Notes under the pieces: generated by a model
The model's database searches: none
What the model was told of the DNA's origin: nothing
Seen by the model: only the letters and a program-made list of their open reading frames with translations
Part shown: one piece after another, positions 1 to 8,164 of the stretch
Layout of the letters: every line of letters begins with the position of its first letter
Numbering within the stretch: position 1 is the stretch's first letter
Program-made: the position numbers and the translations under genes
Assembly: GCA_002238425.1 (NCBI GenBank)
Contig: MPMJ01000025.1
Location: forward strand, 1-43,224
Source: SAR202 cluster bacterium bin16
GTDB lineage: Bacteria; Chloroflexota; Dehalococcoidia; Lucifugimonadales; Australimonadaceae
Length of the DNA: 43,224 nucleotides
Direction: 5' to 3'

Positions 1-9
1 GTCTTTCAT
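1..9 (-). CDS. Start of a leftward gene cut by the window edge, possibly an IS21-type transposase
   Basis: On the minus strand an ATG at position 9 is followed by AAA GAC (M-K-D) before the window ends. A good ribosome binding site (AAGGTGGGA) lies just upstream. Only three codons are visible, so no family can be assigned from the protein. The call rests on the adjacent 72-138 region, which looks like the terminal repeat zone of an IS21-family element; in that family the first transposase gene (istA) starts shortly inside such a terminus. It could equally be an unrelated gene. Confidence 0.3.
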
Positions 10-138
10 CGTCCCACCTTTCAGCAACGTTCTCCTCCCCGTCAGTCTGCAGGGAGGATGTTCTGCTCTGGGGTGGGTCAATTCCATTCCGTCATTGGTG
101 GGTCATTTTCAATCCGTCACTAACACTTCAAAGTGTCA
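1..138 (-). mobile_element. Probable end of an IS21-family insertion sequence
   Basis: Two imperfect direct repeats of 23 bp occur at 72-94 and 97-119. Both begin GGTGGGTCA and end CCGTCA, with a 25-bp period. The zone ends near 138 in TGTCA, so on the minus strand the element would start TGACACTTTG. Multiple short repeats at each terminus, TG/CA ends and a gene starting just inside are typical of IS21 elements. The body of the element lies outside the window, and the exact boundary is not proven. Confidence 0.4.
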
Positions 139-477
139 GGAAATGACCCCGCGATACCGTTCCCCTCATGTCGCCGAAAGGCACATACGCCGATGACGGT
201 ACATGCCCTCAGCGACATGAGTCCAATTACAGGCCCCAAGTGATGAGTAGTGTCTCAGTCTGCTCCAGTCTCAACTGAGACACCAGCGATCACTGGTGGC
301 TGATGACGCCTGCGCTGATTGCTTGTAGGAGCGACGAAGCTGTTGGAAGAGAGCGATGGGTCCGAAATCTGACAGGGCTGGGCCACGGTGCTCGGGGGTC
401 CTCTCCTGCGGGAAGTTCTCCATCGGTGAGTGGATGCCTGCCCGGCCCCCTTCGGAGGAGATGGAAACCTCCGTCCC
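139..477. other. Non-coding stretch between the IS end and the integrase
   Basis: No convincing gene is seen; the open frames here lack ribosome binding sites and any recognisable family. The one clear structure is a 9-bp perfect inverted repeat, gtgtctcag (250-258) and ctgagacac (275-283), followed by a smaller accag/ctggt pair (282-297). Lying downstream of the leftward integrase, these could form a terminator-like hairpin or part of an attachment region. No tRNA gene or duplicated att core was found. Confidence 0.4.
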
Positions 478-1650
478 CTAAGGCTGGCAGGCCTTTGCCC
501 ATTCCTCCATAAGCGACCTTCGCGCCTCGAAATAGTCTGTCCGACGATACGCAAGTTCCGCCGCACTGCCCTCGACGTGAGCCAATGCCATCTCCGCGAT
601 TTCCCGCGGCGCAGAAGAGCACTCTGCGGCCCACACCCTGAACGTGGAGCGGAATCCGTGCGGCACGCAGAGGACTCCGTTGTCGCGCAGTAGCTTCGAC
701 AGCGTATTGTCTGAGAGCGCTCTTCCCCTGATGGACGGAAACAGGAGGCCGGACGAGTCAGCGTACTCGTGGGCTCGATGCAGCACTTCAAGTGCAGCGC
801 TGGATAGCGGGACACGGTGCTCGCGCCCTGTCTTCATGCGCGCTCCAGGAATGGTCCACGTCGCGGTATCGAGGTCGATCTCTGTCCAGGTCGCGCCTCG
901 AACTTCGCCAGATCGGGCTGCTGTAAGCACGAGGAACGCAAGCGCATCCTTCGTGGATGCGTAGGCGTTGGAGGCCTGCACCCCAGCAAGAGCAGCCGGA
1001 ACGTCCGTATACCCGAGGGCTCGGTGATGCTGCGTCACGTTGCCTGCGCGTGGCATCGCCGCGCTGATAACGTCTGCCGCAGCTGGGTTGTCCTCACGGT
1101 AGCCTTGGGCCACAGCCCATGCCATGACTGCATTGAGATACTGCCGCACCTTCCGGGCTGTCTCTCGCCGGGTTGCCCATATCGGAGTGAGCACATTGAG
1201 GACGTGGGCGGTTGTGAGCTCGTCAATCCTGAAACGCCCAACGGCGGGGTAAACGTACTCTGCGAGCCGTGAGCGCCAGATCCTCGCAGTCCGGCTGCCA
1301 TCCTTCCAACTCTCAGAATAGAGAGCGATGACCCTTTCGGCTGCCTCGGCGAAGGTCGGGATTGTCGTCTTACGTTTGCGGTCGGCTTGAGGGTCTGCCC
1401 CGGTCCTTACGGCCCTCGTGTTCTCGATGGCGACCTCGCGTGCTTGTGCCAGGGTGACAAGGGGGTACGGCCCTAGCCCGATGTTCGTAGACCGCCCATT
1501 GACCCGGATGCGTTGCACCCATGACTTGGGCACCCTGTCCGTTGTGGTGGGTTTGACCAGTAAGGCAAGTCCATGCGAGCCCCGTCCGCCATCGCCGTAG
1601 CGACCGGGCTTGGTTACGGTCCTAACGAATGCTCCAGATAGACGTGGCAT
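478..1650 (-). CDS. P4-type tyrosine recombinase (integrase)
   Basis: This is a site-specific recombinase of the tyrosine integrase family, 390 aa and close to the usual length for P4-like integrases. The N-terminal 90 residues match the DUF4102-type arm-binding domain (a conserved IGLGPYPLVTLAQAR segment at about 57-71). A SAM-like core-binding domain (about 97-200) and the catalytic domain follow. The expected active-site set is present: Arg246 (TAARSGEVRG), Lys273, His331 and Arg334 (HGFR), His358 and Tyr368 (AYRRTDYF). The ATG at 1650 follows AGGTG at good spacing. Two direct copies of GTGACAAC (minus strand; 1653-1660 and 1665-1672) lie right at the start and may be operator or arm sites. 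The gene looks intact. Integrases of this kind mark genomic islands and usually sit beside a tRNA, but none is visible here. Confidence 0.93.
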   Translation of the reverse strand: MPRLSGAFVRTVTKPGRYGDGGRGSHGLALLVKPTTTDRVPKSWVQRIRVNGRSTNIGLGPYPLVTLAQAREVAIENTRAVRTGADPQADRKRKTTIPTFAEAAERVIALYSESWKDGSRTARIWRSRLAEYVYPAVGRFRIDELTTAHVLNVLTPIWATRRETARKVRQYLNAVMAWAVAQGYREDNPAAADVISAAMPRAGNVTQHHRALGYTDVPAALAGVQASNAYASTKDALAFLVLTAARSGEVRGATWTEIDLDTATWTIPGARMKTGREHRVPLSSAALEVLHRAHEYADSSGLLFPSIRGRALSDNTLSKLLRDNGVLCVPHGFRSTFRVWAAECSSAPREIAEMALAHVEGSAAELAYRRTDYFEARRSLMEEWAKACQP

Positions 1651-1920
1651 CTGTTGTCACCTGCGTTGTCACTTTATGATGCCATACTAAGGGATGGCCA
1701 GTGAAACATCAAGCAGTCTCACGGAACGCCTGCAGAAGGTAACGGCCTAGCGTAGGGCTAACGACACGAGGCTGCAAGGAACGTCCTGAAACTAGAATAT
1801 GGTGTCCGCTGGGGGCACCAGAAACACTGTATGTGTGAGCATCCCTGACTGCCGGGTTGCATTTCCAAGGGCCACTCGGTCCCTACGAGGAGCGGGCCCT
1901 GCGGTTCCCGCGAACGACTG
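1651..1920. other. Intergenic region with tandem GTGACAAC motifs and a hairpin
   Basis: No gene is supported. Next to the integrase start are two direct GTGACAAC copies on the minus strand (1653-1660 and 1665-1672, 12-bp period). A hairpin with a 7-bp stem, ggtgtcc (1801-1807) and gggcacc (1813-1819), lies downstream of the FAH-family gene. It lacks a T-tract, so it is only a weak terminator candidate. An island attachment site would be expected near here, but no duplicated core is recognisable. Confidence 0.35.
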
Positions 1921-2853
1921 TTATGCGGCCGGCAGAGGCCGGGCCTGGCGGCCGGGGCCGCCGGCGCCTTCGCGCACGTCCTTGGCGGACGCCTCGTCGA
2001 CGCCCCTGGGCCATCGGCGCTTGAGCGGGTCGCTCACCGTGAGGGTGAACCTGCCCACGCCCTCAACGCCCATGTCGATGGTGTCGCCGTCCTGCATCGC
2101 GCCGAGGCCCTGGTGGTTGGTGCCCATGAAGAGCACGTCGCCGGGGCTGATCTCCTCGATGGCCGCGACGAACTCGATCGACTCGGCGATGGAGTGGGCG
2201 AGGTCGTCGGTGTTGTAGTTGACGCGCAGTTCGCCGTCGACGCTCAGGGTGACCTGCAGGTTCTCCGGGTCCGCGATCTCGTCTTTGGTCACTATGCAGG
2301 GGCCGAGGGGACAGAAGGTGGGGTGCGACTTGTGCTCAGCGACGGGCAGTGTGTTGGGCACCCGCCCGCCGCCGGTTGCCGGCATCCGCGCCGAGACGTC
2401 CACACCCGCCGTGTAGCCGAAGACGTGGTCCATGGCCTCCGATGCCGGGATGTCCTTGCCGCCCTTGCCGAAGACCAAAACCAGCTCTGCTTCGTGGTGG
2501 AAGATGTTGGCGTCTATGTCAGGGAGGACCACGGTGCCGCCCGGGTCCAGGATGCTGTGGAGGCTCTTGGTGAAGCCCCACATCGGTGAAGGCTCCCGTG
2601 CTCCGAACTCGCGGTAGTTGCCGCCCATGCAGAGGATCTTGTTGGGGCGCGGCAGCGGCGCCCGCAGTTGCGCGCCTTCGACCCGCGCACCCTCGGCTGC
2701 GCGGGTCTCCAGTTGGGGCTTCAGGTCGTCGTAGTTGGTGACCAGATGGACGATCGCGGCCTGCCCGCCGCCGGGGCAGAGGTCGCCGATGTCTATCACG
2801 CCCGCATCGGTCAGGATGCCGGGCTGGTTGTCGTTGTACATCACGAACTTCAT
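1921..2853 (-). CDS. Fumarylacetoacetate hydrolase (FAH) family protein
   Basis: 310 aa. FAH-family enzymes are divalent-metal-dependent and cleave or decarboxylate beta-diketo or hydroxymuconic acids produced by aromatic ring cleavage. The catalytic domain starts near residue 72 (NKILCMGGNYREF). The metal ligands are visible as Glu121 and Glu123 (HHEAELVLVFGKGG) and Asp152 (AGVDVSAR). The C-terminal GDVLFMGTNHQGLG and DTIDMGVEGVG segments are also typical. An N-terminal domain of about 65 residues resembles that of bacterial HpcE-like members. The ATG at 2853 is preceded by AAGGAG. The gene runs in the same direction as the peroxiredoxin (82-nt gap) and the alpha/beta hydrolase upstream. The substrate (acylpyruvate, 2-hydroxyhepta-2,4-diene-1,7-dioate or similar) is undetermined. 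Confidence 0.88.
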   Translation of the reverse strand: MKFVMYNDNQPGILTDAGVIDIGDLCPGGGQAAIVHLVTNYDDLKPQLETRAAEGARVEGAQLRAPLPRPNKILCMGGNYREFGAREPSPMWGFTKSLHSILDPGGTVVLPDIDANIFHHEAELVLVFGKGGKDIPASEAMDHVFGYTAGVDVSARMPATGGGRVPNTLPVAEHKSHPTFCPLGPCIVTKDEIADPENLQVTLSVDGELRVNYNTDDLAHSIAESIEFVAAIEEISPGDVLFMGTNHQGLGAMQDGDTIDMGVEGVGRFTLTVSDPLKRRWPRGVDEASAKDVREGAGGPGRQARPLPAA

Positions 2854-2934
2854 TGGGTTCTCCTTGTTTCCCTGTGTTCTTCCGACCGGCCATGAAGGAC
2901 GATCGAGGACTGCGCCCTGAGGCAGGGCCGGTTC

Positions 2935-3396
2935 CTACAGACGCTCCAGCAACTGTGCGATCTGATCGGTGTGGTTCATGTCCCGTTCCCACGCGCAGAT
3001 CGCGCCGTGTTCGTCGATGACAACTGCAGGCCTTCTCCCGTCTGACGGGTCATTGACGTACCTTTCTCCATCGAGAGCGGACATGCCCAGCTCAATGCCT
3101 ACTCGCCGGTCAGGGTCGTTCAGGACCGCGAACGGAAGCTGCTCCTTCTCGACCCACTGCCGTGCAGCATCCAGGCTTCCGTCATGGACCCCGAACAGCA
3201 CGACGTTCTTCTCGGTGAACCCCGCAGCATGCTCTCGGTACCCAAGAGCCATGCGGGTTCAGTTGCCACCGCCCGGACTCGTGAAGAAGTACAGCAGGAC
3301 CTTCTGTCCGCGAAGGCTGCCAAGGGATATCGTCTGTCCATCGCTGGACTGAAGTGTGAAATCGGAGACCGTCTTCCCGATGTAGGTTTCCGTCAT
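2935..3396 (-). CDS. Probable selenocysteine-containing peroxiredoxin (AhpC/TSA, BCP/PrxQ-like)
   Basis: This reads as one 153-codon gene with an in-frame UGA at codon 46 (3261-3259). The ATG at 3396 follows GGAAGGGA at good spacing and gives a thioredoxin-fold start (VSDFTLQSSDGQTISLGSL) up to LLYFFTSPGGGN. The frame then continues TRMALGYREHAAGF with no frameshift. Aligned by eye with BCP/PrxQ peroxiredoxins (YFYPKDDTPGCT), the UGA falls exactly on the peroxidatic cysteine at equal spacing. The following Thr and Ala match, while the PrxQ resolving Cys five residues later is Leu, implying a 1-Cys-type mechanism with an external reductant. A stem-loop fitting a bacterial SECIS follows the UGA. 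TGA is used as an ordinary stop elsewhere in the window. The predicted role is reduction of peroxides in the cytoplasm. The alternative is a pseudogene or a sequencing error. Confidence 0.8.
3218..3258 (-). promoter_or_regulatory. Candidate bacterial SECIS element in the peroxiredoxin mRNA
   Basis: Immediately 3' of the UGA the RNA can form an 8-bp hairpin, GCUCUUGG (3249-3242) with CCGAGAGC (3238-3231), around a GUA loop. Below a bulged G this extends with GCAU/AUGC and then an AACCC/GGGUU base. The apical loop starts after 17 nt and begins with G-U. From memory, the bacterial SECIS rule asks for about 16-37 nt and a G in the first two loop positions, so this fits. SelB binding is inferred. 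Confidence 0.65.
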
Positions 3397-3474
3397 TGCC
3401 GTCCCTTCCGAACCAGGCTGGTCAACGCCATGACCTCACCTGCCGTGGCTTCTGCCCGCGTTCGACAAACCACC

Positions 3475-3495
3475 CTCTTCTGCGCCCCAAGACTA
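3475..3495. repeat. 20-21 bp direct repeat flanking the alpha/beta hydrolase gene (copy 1)
   Basis: ctcttctgcgcc(c)caagacta occurs here and again at 5449-5468. The copies differ by one C and bracket the hydrolase gene almost exactly: the first overlaps its stop region and the second lies just upstream of its start. This could be a chance repeat, a recombination scar or a duplicated insertion target. Confidence 0.5.
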
Positions 3496-5436
3496 CTCCG
3501 CCCCCGAATGCCCTGCCAGCGCGTCGTCGTAGCGCGAGAGGGCGCCGGCGACGACGACCGCAACGTCCTCCGCGAGCAGGTAGCGCTCGGCGGCGAGCCG
3601 CTCCGCCGCAGCACGGGCCTGCGCCTCGTACACCGCCCTGTCCGCGTAGCGGCGGCGCACCTCGTCCGGACTGAAGAACAGGGAGAACCCCACCATCGGG
3701 ATGATCTGCTCCGGCGACCCCGAGTCCGGGTGGCGCGGGTTCCAACCGGAGTGCGTCCCCACCGGCGCCTCGATGTCCGGCAGCCGGATGCCCGCGACCT
3801 CGTTGCCGTCGGCGTCGAGCGCGGAGACGAAGCTGGGGTAGGCGCGCCCTTCGGCGACAGGGTAGGCGCCGACGCCTTCGCTGGCGCGCGGCCCCATGTC
3901 GGCCTCGCGCAGTCGCCACAGCCGCTCCGGGTCGGGCTTCGCGTCGTCATCCACCGCGCGGAGGCTCGCGAGCGCCTCGGCGCGCGTTACGGCGTCGCCG
4001 TTGTCGAGCCGGGGATGGCGGGACGGCGGAGGCTGGGCATCACCGCGCGTCCATGCGCTCAGATTGGCGAGCGCGGCGCGCAGCAGTGGGCGATAGTCGA
4101 GCGCGTTGCCGGGGAACCGGCGCTCCGTGCCGTCGACGTTGGGGTCGCCCGGCGCGGGAAGCGAGTCGGTCATCGTGTGTTGCGTGCCGGCGAAGAGGTA
4201 CGTGCGCGACTCCGGCGCCTCGTCGAGGTCGTGCCGCCCCGTGGGGTCGATGTGCGTAAGCGAGCCGTCGCCGCGCCAGTACTCCGCCGAGGTGTTGGTG
4301 TAGACGACGCGCGGCGCGGCGCCGGCGGCGCGCACCCGGCGCAGCAGGCCGTCGCGCTCCTCAGTGAAGGGGTCGGACAGTTCGTTGTCCGCGAACGGGA
4401 AGAGGTGGCCGAACCCCGGGGTCGACTGCACGGACGGCTGGCCGAAGCGCTGGTTGAATTCGCCCCGGCGTGCGCCGGCGACGTGCACGAGCAGTCCGTC
4501 GTACACCTGCCGCCCCTCCTCGTCGACGTTCAGGCCGAGGTAGAGCAGGTGCCGGAGCAGCCGGCCGGTCTGCGACACACCGTAGGCGTGAGCGTATGCG
4601 AAGCCGGACGGCGCGAGCTCGCTCCCGCCGTGCTTCAGCCACGCTGCGGCGTCGCGCACGGCGAGCAGTCCCGCGCCCACCACGGGAGCGTGGTCGGTGG
4701 TGTAGACGACGTGGTAGATCTTCCCGGGCTCCATCCCCGCCTCGACGGTGATGTGCGAGGCGGAGGGAATGAGGCCGGCGTTCGTCTCTTTGGCGAACTG
4801 CCATGCCGAACGCGGGATCTCCCGGTACGGCCCATCCTCCCAGTCCTTCACCAGCAGCCGGGCCTGCGGCTCGTCGACGTCGGCTGCCGGATACGGCTTG
4901 TGGACGCGGTTCGCCAGCAGCCGCGTCCGCTGCGGCGCGTCGGGCCTGATCTCGACCAGCACCTGCCCCGTCGCAGGCTTCCCGTTCTCGAAAGCCGCGG
5001 GAGCATCGAGGCCCATCATCGCCGGACTACGCGGGACGTCCCACTGCCACCCGACCGACAACACCGTGTAACCCCGGCGGCAGAGGAAACCGTCGCCGAG
5101 GGGGACCTCCGACGATCCCACGCGCGACGGCGGCGCCATGTTGAAGGTCGGCATCACTTGCCGCCGTCCCCGGTTCACGACGTCGATCAGCAGTTCGCCG
5201 TTGCCGCGCTCCCGGTTGGCCGGTGCGATGAGCGTGAAATCGCCCGTGAAGCGCACGAGGCCATCGGCGCCACGCGGCGCCAGCGCGAGGTCGGTAATGA
5301 GCGCGTTCGCCGGGTTCGCGGGGTCGACGGCGTGGGTCAGCAGCCCGTCGACACGCTCGTACGGGCCGGCTCCGCCGGATTCCGCGCCGCCGGCGAAGGG
5401 CGCGCGTTCCGTGATTTCGACGCTGTCAACGGCCAT
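3493..5436 (-). CDS. Large alpha/beta hydrolase domain protein (Abhydrolase_10-like)
   Basis: 647 aa counted from the ATG at 5436, which has AGAGAGGAG about 8 nt upstream; an earlier start at 5472 would add 12 residues but lacks a good ribosome binding site. The protein matches the family annotated as alpha/beta hydrolase domain-containing (Abhydrolase_10). A beta-rich N-terminal part contains VDVVNRGRR and SVGWQWDVP. It is followed by a hydrolase core with the nucleophile motif YGVSQTGRLLR (GxSxTG) and later a conserved FAGTQH segment. The C-terminal 150 residues contain the conserved IRLPDIEAPVGTHSGWNPR. No signal peptide is visible, so it is probably cytoplasmic. The substrate is unknown; such proteins often occur in terpenoid, steroid or ester degradation clusters. 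It sits upstream of the peroxiredoxin and FAH genes on the same strand and may be co-transcribed with them. Confidence 0.85.
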   Translation of the reverse strand: MAVDSVEITERAPFAGGAESGGAGPYERVDGLLTHAVDPANPANALITDLALAPRGADGLVRFTGDFTLIAPANRERGNGELLIDVVNRGRRQVMPTFNMAPPSRVGSSEVPLGDGFLCRRGYTVLSVGWQWDVPRSPAMMGLDAPAAFENGKPATGQVLVEIRPDAPQRTRLLANRVHKPYPAADVDEPQARLLVKDWEDGPYREIPRSAWQFAKETNAGLIPSASHITVEAGMEPGKIYHVVYTTDHAPVVGAGLLAVRDAAAWLKHGGSELAPSGFAYAHAYGVSQTGRLLRHLLYLGLNVDEEGRQVYDGLLVHVAGARRGEFNQRFGQPSVQSTPGFGHLFPFADNELSDPFTEERDGLLRRVRAAGAAPRVVYTNTSAEYWRGDGSLTHIDPTGRHDLDEAPESRTYLFAGTQHTMTDSLPAPGDPNVDGTERRFPGNALDYRPLLRAALANLSAWTRGDAQPPPSRHPRLDNGDAVTRAEALASLRAVDDDAKPDPERLWRLREADMGPRASEGVGAYPVAEGRAYPSFVSALDADGNEVAGIRLPDIEAPVGTHSGWNPRHPDSGSPEQIIPMVGFSLFFSPDEVRRRYADRAVYEAQARAAAERLAAERYLLAEDVAVVVAGALSRYDDALAGHSGAE

Positions 5437-5595
5437 GCGGCTACTCCTCTCTTCTGCGCCCAAGACTAACAATAGACCACGGAACAGTTCCAGTGCCCGG
5501 GACTCCTCACCGTTGGCATGGAAGCTCCTCGCCGTGTGGCGTCCCTGCAGGGCCAGGATCGCGGAAGAGCTTCGATAGCGCTCCCTACGAGGTTC

Positions 5596-6363
5596 TTAAA
5601 GCTCAGCCTTGACGTTCCTGAGGAAGTCCTCTGCGCCGGCGCGGAGCAGGCCCCACGCGGAGACGGTCACGAAGTTCGCGCCCTGCCTGATGAACTCGGC
5701 CACGCCGGCGGTGTCGGCTGGACTGTTGCCACCCACCCCAACGAACTTGCCCCCGGCCCGGACCCGTGGGATGACCTCGCTCATTACCCGGCGGACTTCG
5801 GCGGCGCCGGGGTTGCCCAGGCTCTGGCCCAGGTCGGAAGGGGCCACGTGGAGCACGTCGGCGCCTGCAACCTGGAGGATGTTGTCGAGGTTGTTGACGG
5901 CCTCGATGTCTTCGACCATCGGGATGACCAGCACTTGCGCGTTGATCCACGCCGTCGCATCGCTCCGGGAGACGCCGATGCCGTAGTCGTGTGCCCGGCC
6001 GGTGGCCACTCCCCGGTAGCCCTCGGGGTGGTAACGAGCGGCGCGAGCAACCGCGGCGGCCTGTTCTCCCGTGTTGACGTGGGGGACGATTATCCCCTGG
6101 AGGCCGCAGTCGAGGAACCGGAGGATGGTCTGCTCGGCGTGGTTGGGGATGCGGGCGATGGGAGTGATGCCGAAGGACTCGGCGGCGCGGACCATGTGCT
6201 CGACCTGGTCCAGGGTGGCAGGGCCGTGCTCGCAGTCGATCATGACGAAGTCGTACCCGAGAGCGCCGAGGATCTCCACGGTGTCGGGAGCGTAACGGGT
6301 GACGATGCCCCCGAAGACGACTTCGCCTTCATGCAGTTTCGCCCTGGCGGTGTTGGTGCGCAT
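5596..6363 (-). CDS. HpcH/HpaI-family class II aldolase
   Basis: 255 aa, the usual length for HpaI/RhmA/GarL-type pyruvate-dependent aldolases. These split 4-hydroxy-2-oxo acids into pyruvate (or oxaloacetate) and an aldehyde using a divalent metal. Recognisable features are FVMIDCEHGPATLDQVEHMVRA near 39-60, the substrate-binding Arg in ITPIARIPNH, the LDCGLQGIIVPHVNTGEQA segment, the metal-binding Glu in VIPMVEDIEAVNN, and the Asp in VAPSDLGQSLG. The start at 6363 has AAGGGGG upstream. It lies 25 nt after the ThDP enzyme gene on the same strand, so the two are probably one transcript: the aldolase could supply or use the 2-oxo acid handled by the ThDP enzyme. The exact substrate is not determinable. 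Confidence 0.92.
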   Translation of the reverse strand: MRTNTARAKLHEGEVVFGGIVTRYAPDTVEILGALGYDFVMIDCEHGPATLDQVEHMVRAAESFGITPIARIPNHAEQTILRFLDCGLQGIIVPHVNTGEQAAAVARAARYHPEGYRGVATGRAHDYGIGVSRSDATAWINAQVLVIPMVEDIEAVNNLDNILQVAGADVLHVAPSDLGQSLGNPGAAEVRRVMSEVIPRVRAGGKFVGVGGNSPADTAGVAEFIRQGANFVTVSAWGLLRAGAEDFLRNVKAEL

Positions 6364-6388
6364 GAACGTTCCCCCTTCCGGTCCCGCT

Positions 6389-8014
6389 CTAACGGTTCAG
6401 CGCCGTCTCAGCCGAGGTGATGAACTCCAGCAGCGCTGCCTGGCCGTCCTCGGTGGCGCGGCGAGCGCGCAGGATCGCGGGGCCGACTTCCTCCGGGTCT
6501 TCGACCCGCTCCGCCCAGCCGCCAAGCGAGCGGGCAAGGTCGGCGTAGTTGCCGCCAACGTCCCGCGTGCCATACTTCTCGTGCGAGCCGACGAGCCGCC
6601 TGGTCTCGATGGCCATCGTCGAGTTGTTCGACACCATCGTGACGATGGGGATGCCGTTGCGCACCGCGGTCTCGAAGTCGAGGCCTGTCATGCCGAACGC
6701 GGCGTCGCCCATCCAGTTGATGCAGACCTTGTCCGGTTCTGCTAGCTTGGCGCCCATCGCAAAGCCGAGGCCGGTGCCGAGCGCATGGGACTTGCCCCAG
6801 CCGATGTAGCTGCGCGGCCCCGCCGACCGGTAGAACGGAACCATCTGGTCGCGCGGGCTGCCGGAGTCATGCGTGACGATGGCCTCGTCCGCCGGAATGA
6901 CGCGGTTCAGCTCCCAGACGACCCGGTACGGGTTGATGGGCGTATCCTGCGATTCGATCTTGCCGCGCCACGCATCGACCCATGTGTTGTACGCCGACAC
7001 AATCTCGGCCTCGACCGCCGACCGGCGGCTGGCGTTCGTTCCGCCCGCGTCGCGGACGGCGTCGATGAGCTGGCGCATACCCAGCCTCGCATCCGCCAGC
7101 AAGGGGTGAGCGGCGGCGTAGTTCCTGTTCAGGTCCGCCTCGTCGTTGGTGAGCTGGATGATGGTGCGGCCCTCGGGCAGGGGCAGGTTCATCTGGTGCT
7201 TGGCCAGGCTCGCTCCCACCGCGAGGATGACGTCGGCCTTGTCCAGGAAGCTGCGCACCATGGGCGTGGTGGATGTCGAGGCTGTGCCGATGGAGAGCGG
7301 GTGGGTCTCGGGGAACGCGCTCTTACCGAGGAGCGTCGCCGCGACAGGCGCCCCCAGCATCTCGGCCAGCTCGACGACCTCGTCCGTCGCCCCGGCCCAG
7401 AGCACGCCTTGTCCCGCCAGTATCACCGGCGCGTTGGCGTTGGCCAGGGCGCGGGCGGCGCGCTCCACGTCTCGCGGGTCTGCGAGGGTGCGCGTTGACG
7501 TGACCGGCTCGTAACCGGTCTCGCCGATGTCCAGCTCGGCGACGTCGGTCGGCAGCTCGACCATCACGGGGCCGGGTCTGCCGTTGCGCAACCGGGAGAA
7601 GGCGCGCCGCATCGCGTCCTCGGTCTGCTCGGGGACGTTGACGGTTTCGAGCCACTTCGTCACGTTGCGGTAGCCGCGCTCCGCGGTGAAGTAGCGGGGC
7701 CAGCCCTCGCGGTCACGCGGGTACCCCGACGGCAATACGAGGAGCGGCGAGGAATCCGCGTAGGCTGTCGTCACCCCTGCGAACGCATTCTCGGCGCCCG
7801 GCCCCGCCTGCATCGCAAACACCCCGATCTTCGAGCCGTTGCTGGCGCGGCTGAGGCCGTCCGCCATGCCGAGACCGACGCGCTCCTGTCGGCACACGAT
7901 GGGCCTGATGCCGACGTCGGCAACGGCGTCGATCAGGTCGGTTGTCGGATAGCAGAAGAGGTATTCGACGCCCTCCCGCTTCAGGATTTCGGCCATCGCT
8001 TCCAATGCCTTCAT
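6389..8014 (-). CDS. Thiamine-diphosphate-dependent enzyme, acetolactate synthase/decarboxylase-like
   Basis: 541 aa from the ATG at 8014, chosen over an upstream ATG at 8074 because AAGGAG sits 6 nt before it and the protein then starts with the family's KALEAMAEILKREGVEYLF. The three ThDP-family domains are present. The PYR domain has the activating Glu44 (RQERVGLGMADG). The central domain contains PVILAGQGVLWAGA. The PP domain has a GDAAFGM...VSNN cofactor motif (GDG changed to GDA). Relatives include acetolactate synthase, benzoylformate decarboxylase and sulfopyruvate decarboxylase. No small regulatory subunit or ilvC neighbour is present, so a catabolic role on a 2-oxo acid is likelier than branched-chain amino acid synthesis. 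It precedes the HpaI-like aldolase and diverges from the glycerate kinase gene. Confidence 0.88.
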   Translation of the reverse strand: MKALEAMAEILKREGVEYLFCYPTTDLIDAVADVGIRPIVCRQERVGLGMADGLSRASNGSKIGVFAMQAGPGAENAFAGVTTAYADSSPLLVLPSGYPRDREGWPRYFTAERGYRNVTKWLETVNVPEQTEDAMRRAFSRLRNGRPGPVMVELPTDVAELDIGETGYEPVTSTRTLADPRDVERAARALANANAPVILAGQGVLWAGATDEVVELAEMLGAPVAATLLGKSAFPETHPLSIGTASTSTTPMVRSFLDKADVILAVGASLAKHQMNLPLPEGRTIIQLTNDEADLNRNYAAAHPLLADARLGMRQLIDAVRDAGGTNASRRSAVEAEIVSAYNTWVDAWRGKIESQDTPINPYRVVWELNRVIPADEAIVTHDSGSPRDQMVPFYRSAGPRSYIGWGKSHALGTGLGFAMGAKLAEPDKVCINWMGDAAFGMTGLDFETAVRNGIPIVTMVSNNSTMAIETRRLVGSHEKYGTRDVGGNYADLARSLGGWAERVEDPEEVGPAILRARRATEDGQAALLEFITSAETALNR

Positions 8015-8164
8015 GATCAGCTCCTTGCGTCCGACAGGCGGGTCCGCCGCCCGCATTGTAGCCGCCGACAACATCTCCTCTCTCCTGAGATGGAGAATGG
8101 CCTGAGAGGGCTGCGCTCGATAGTATCCTCACAGTCCGCTCGTGAGGAGCGAGGAAGGCAAGTG

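Noticed and set aside
72..119. CRISPR array
   Set aside because: There are only two imperfect 23-bp units with a 2-bp gap, no spacers of typical size and no cas genes in the window.
3184..5469. 761-codon open frame on the plus strand
   Set aside because: It is Arg/Val/Asp-rich with no domain, has no ribosome binding site and is antisense to the well-supported alpha/beta hydrolase. Such long shadows are expected at this GC content.
6389..8014. Biosynthetic acetolactate synthase (ilvB)
   Set aside because: There is no ilvN, ilvC or other branched-chain gene nearby, the cofactor motif deviates, and the gene sits in a catabolic block next to an HpaI-type aldolase.
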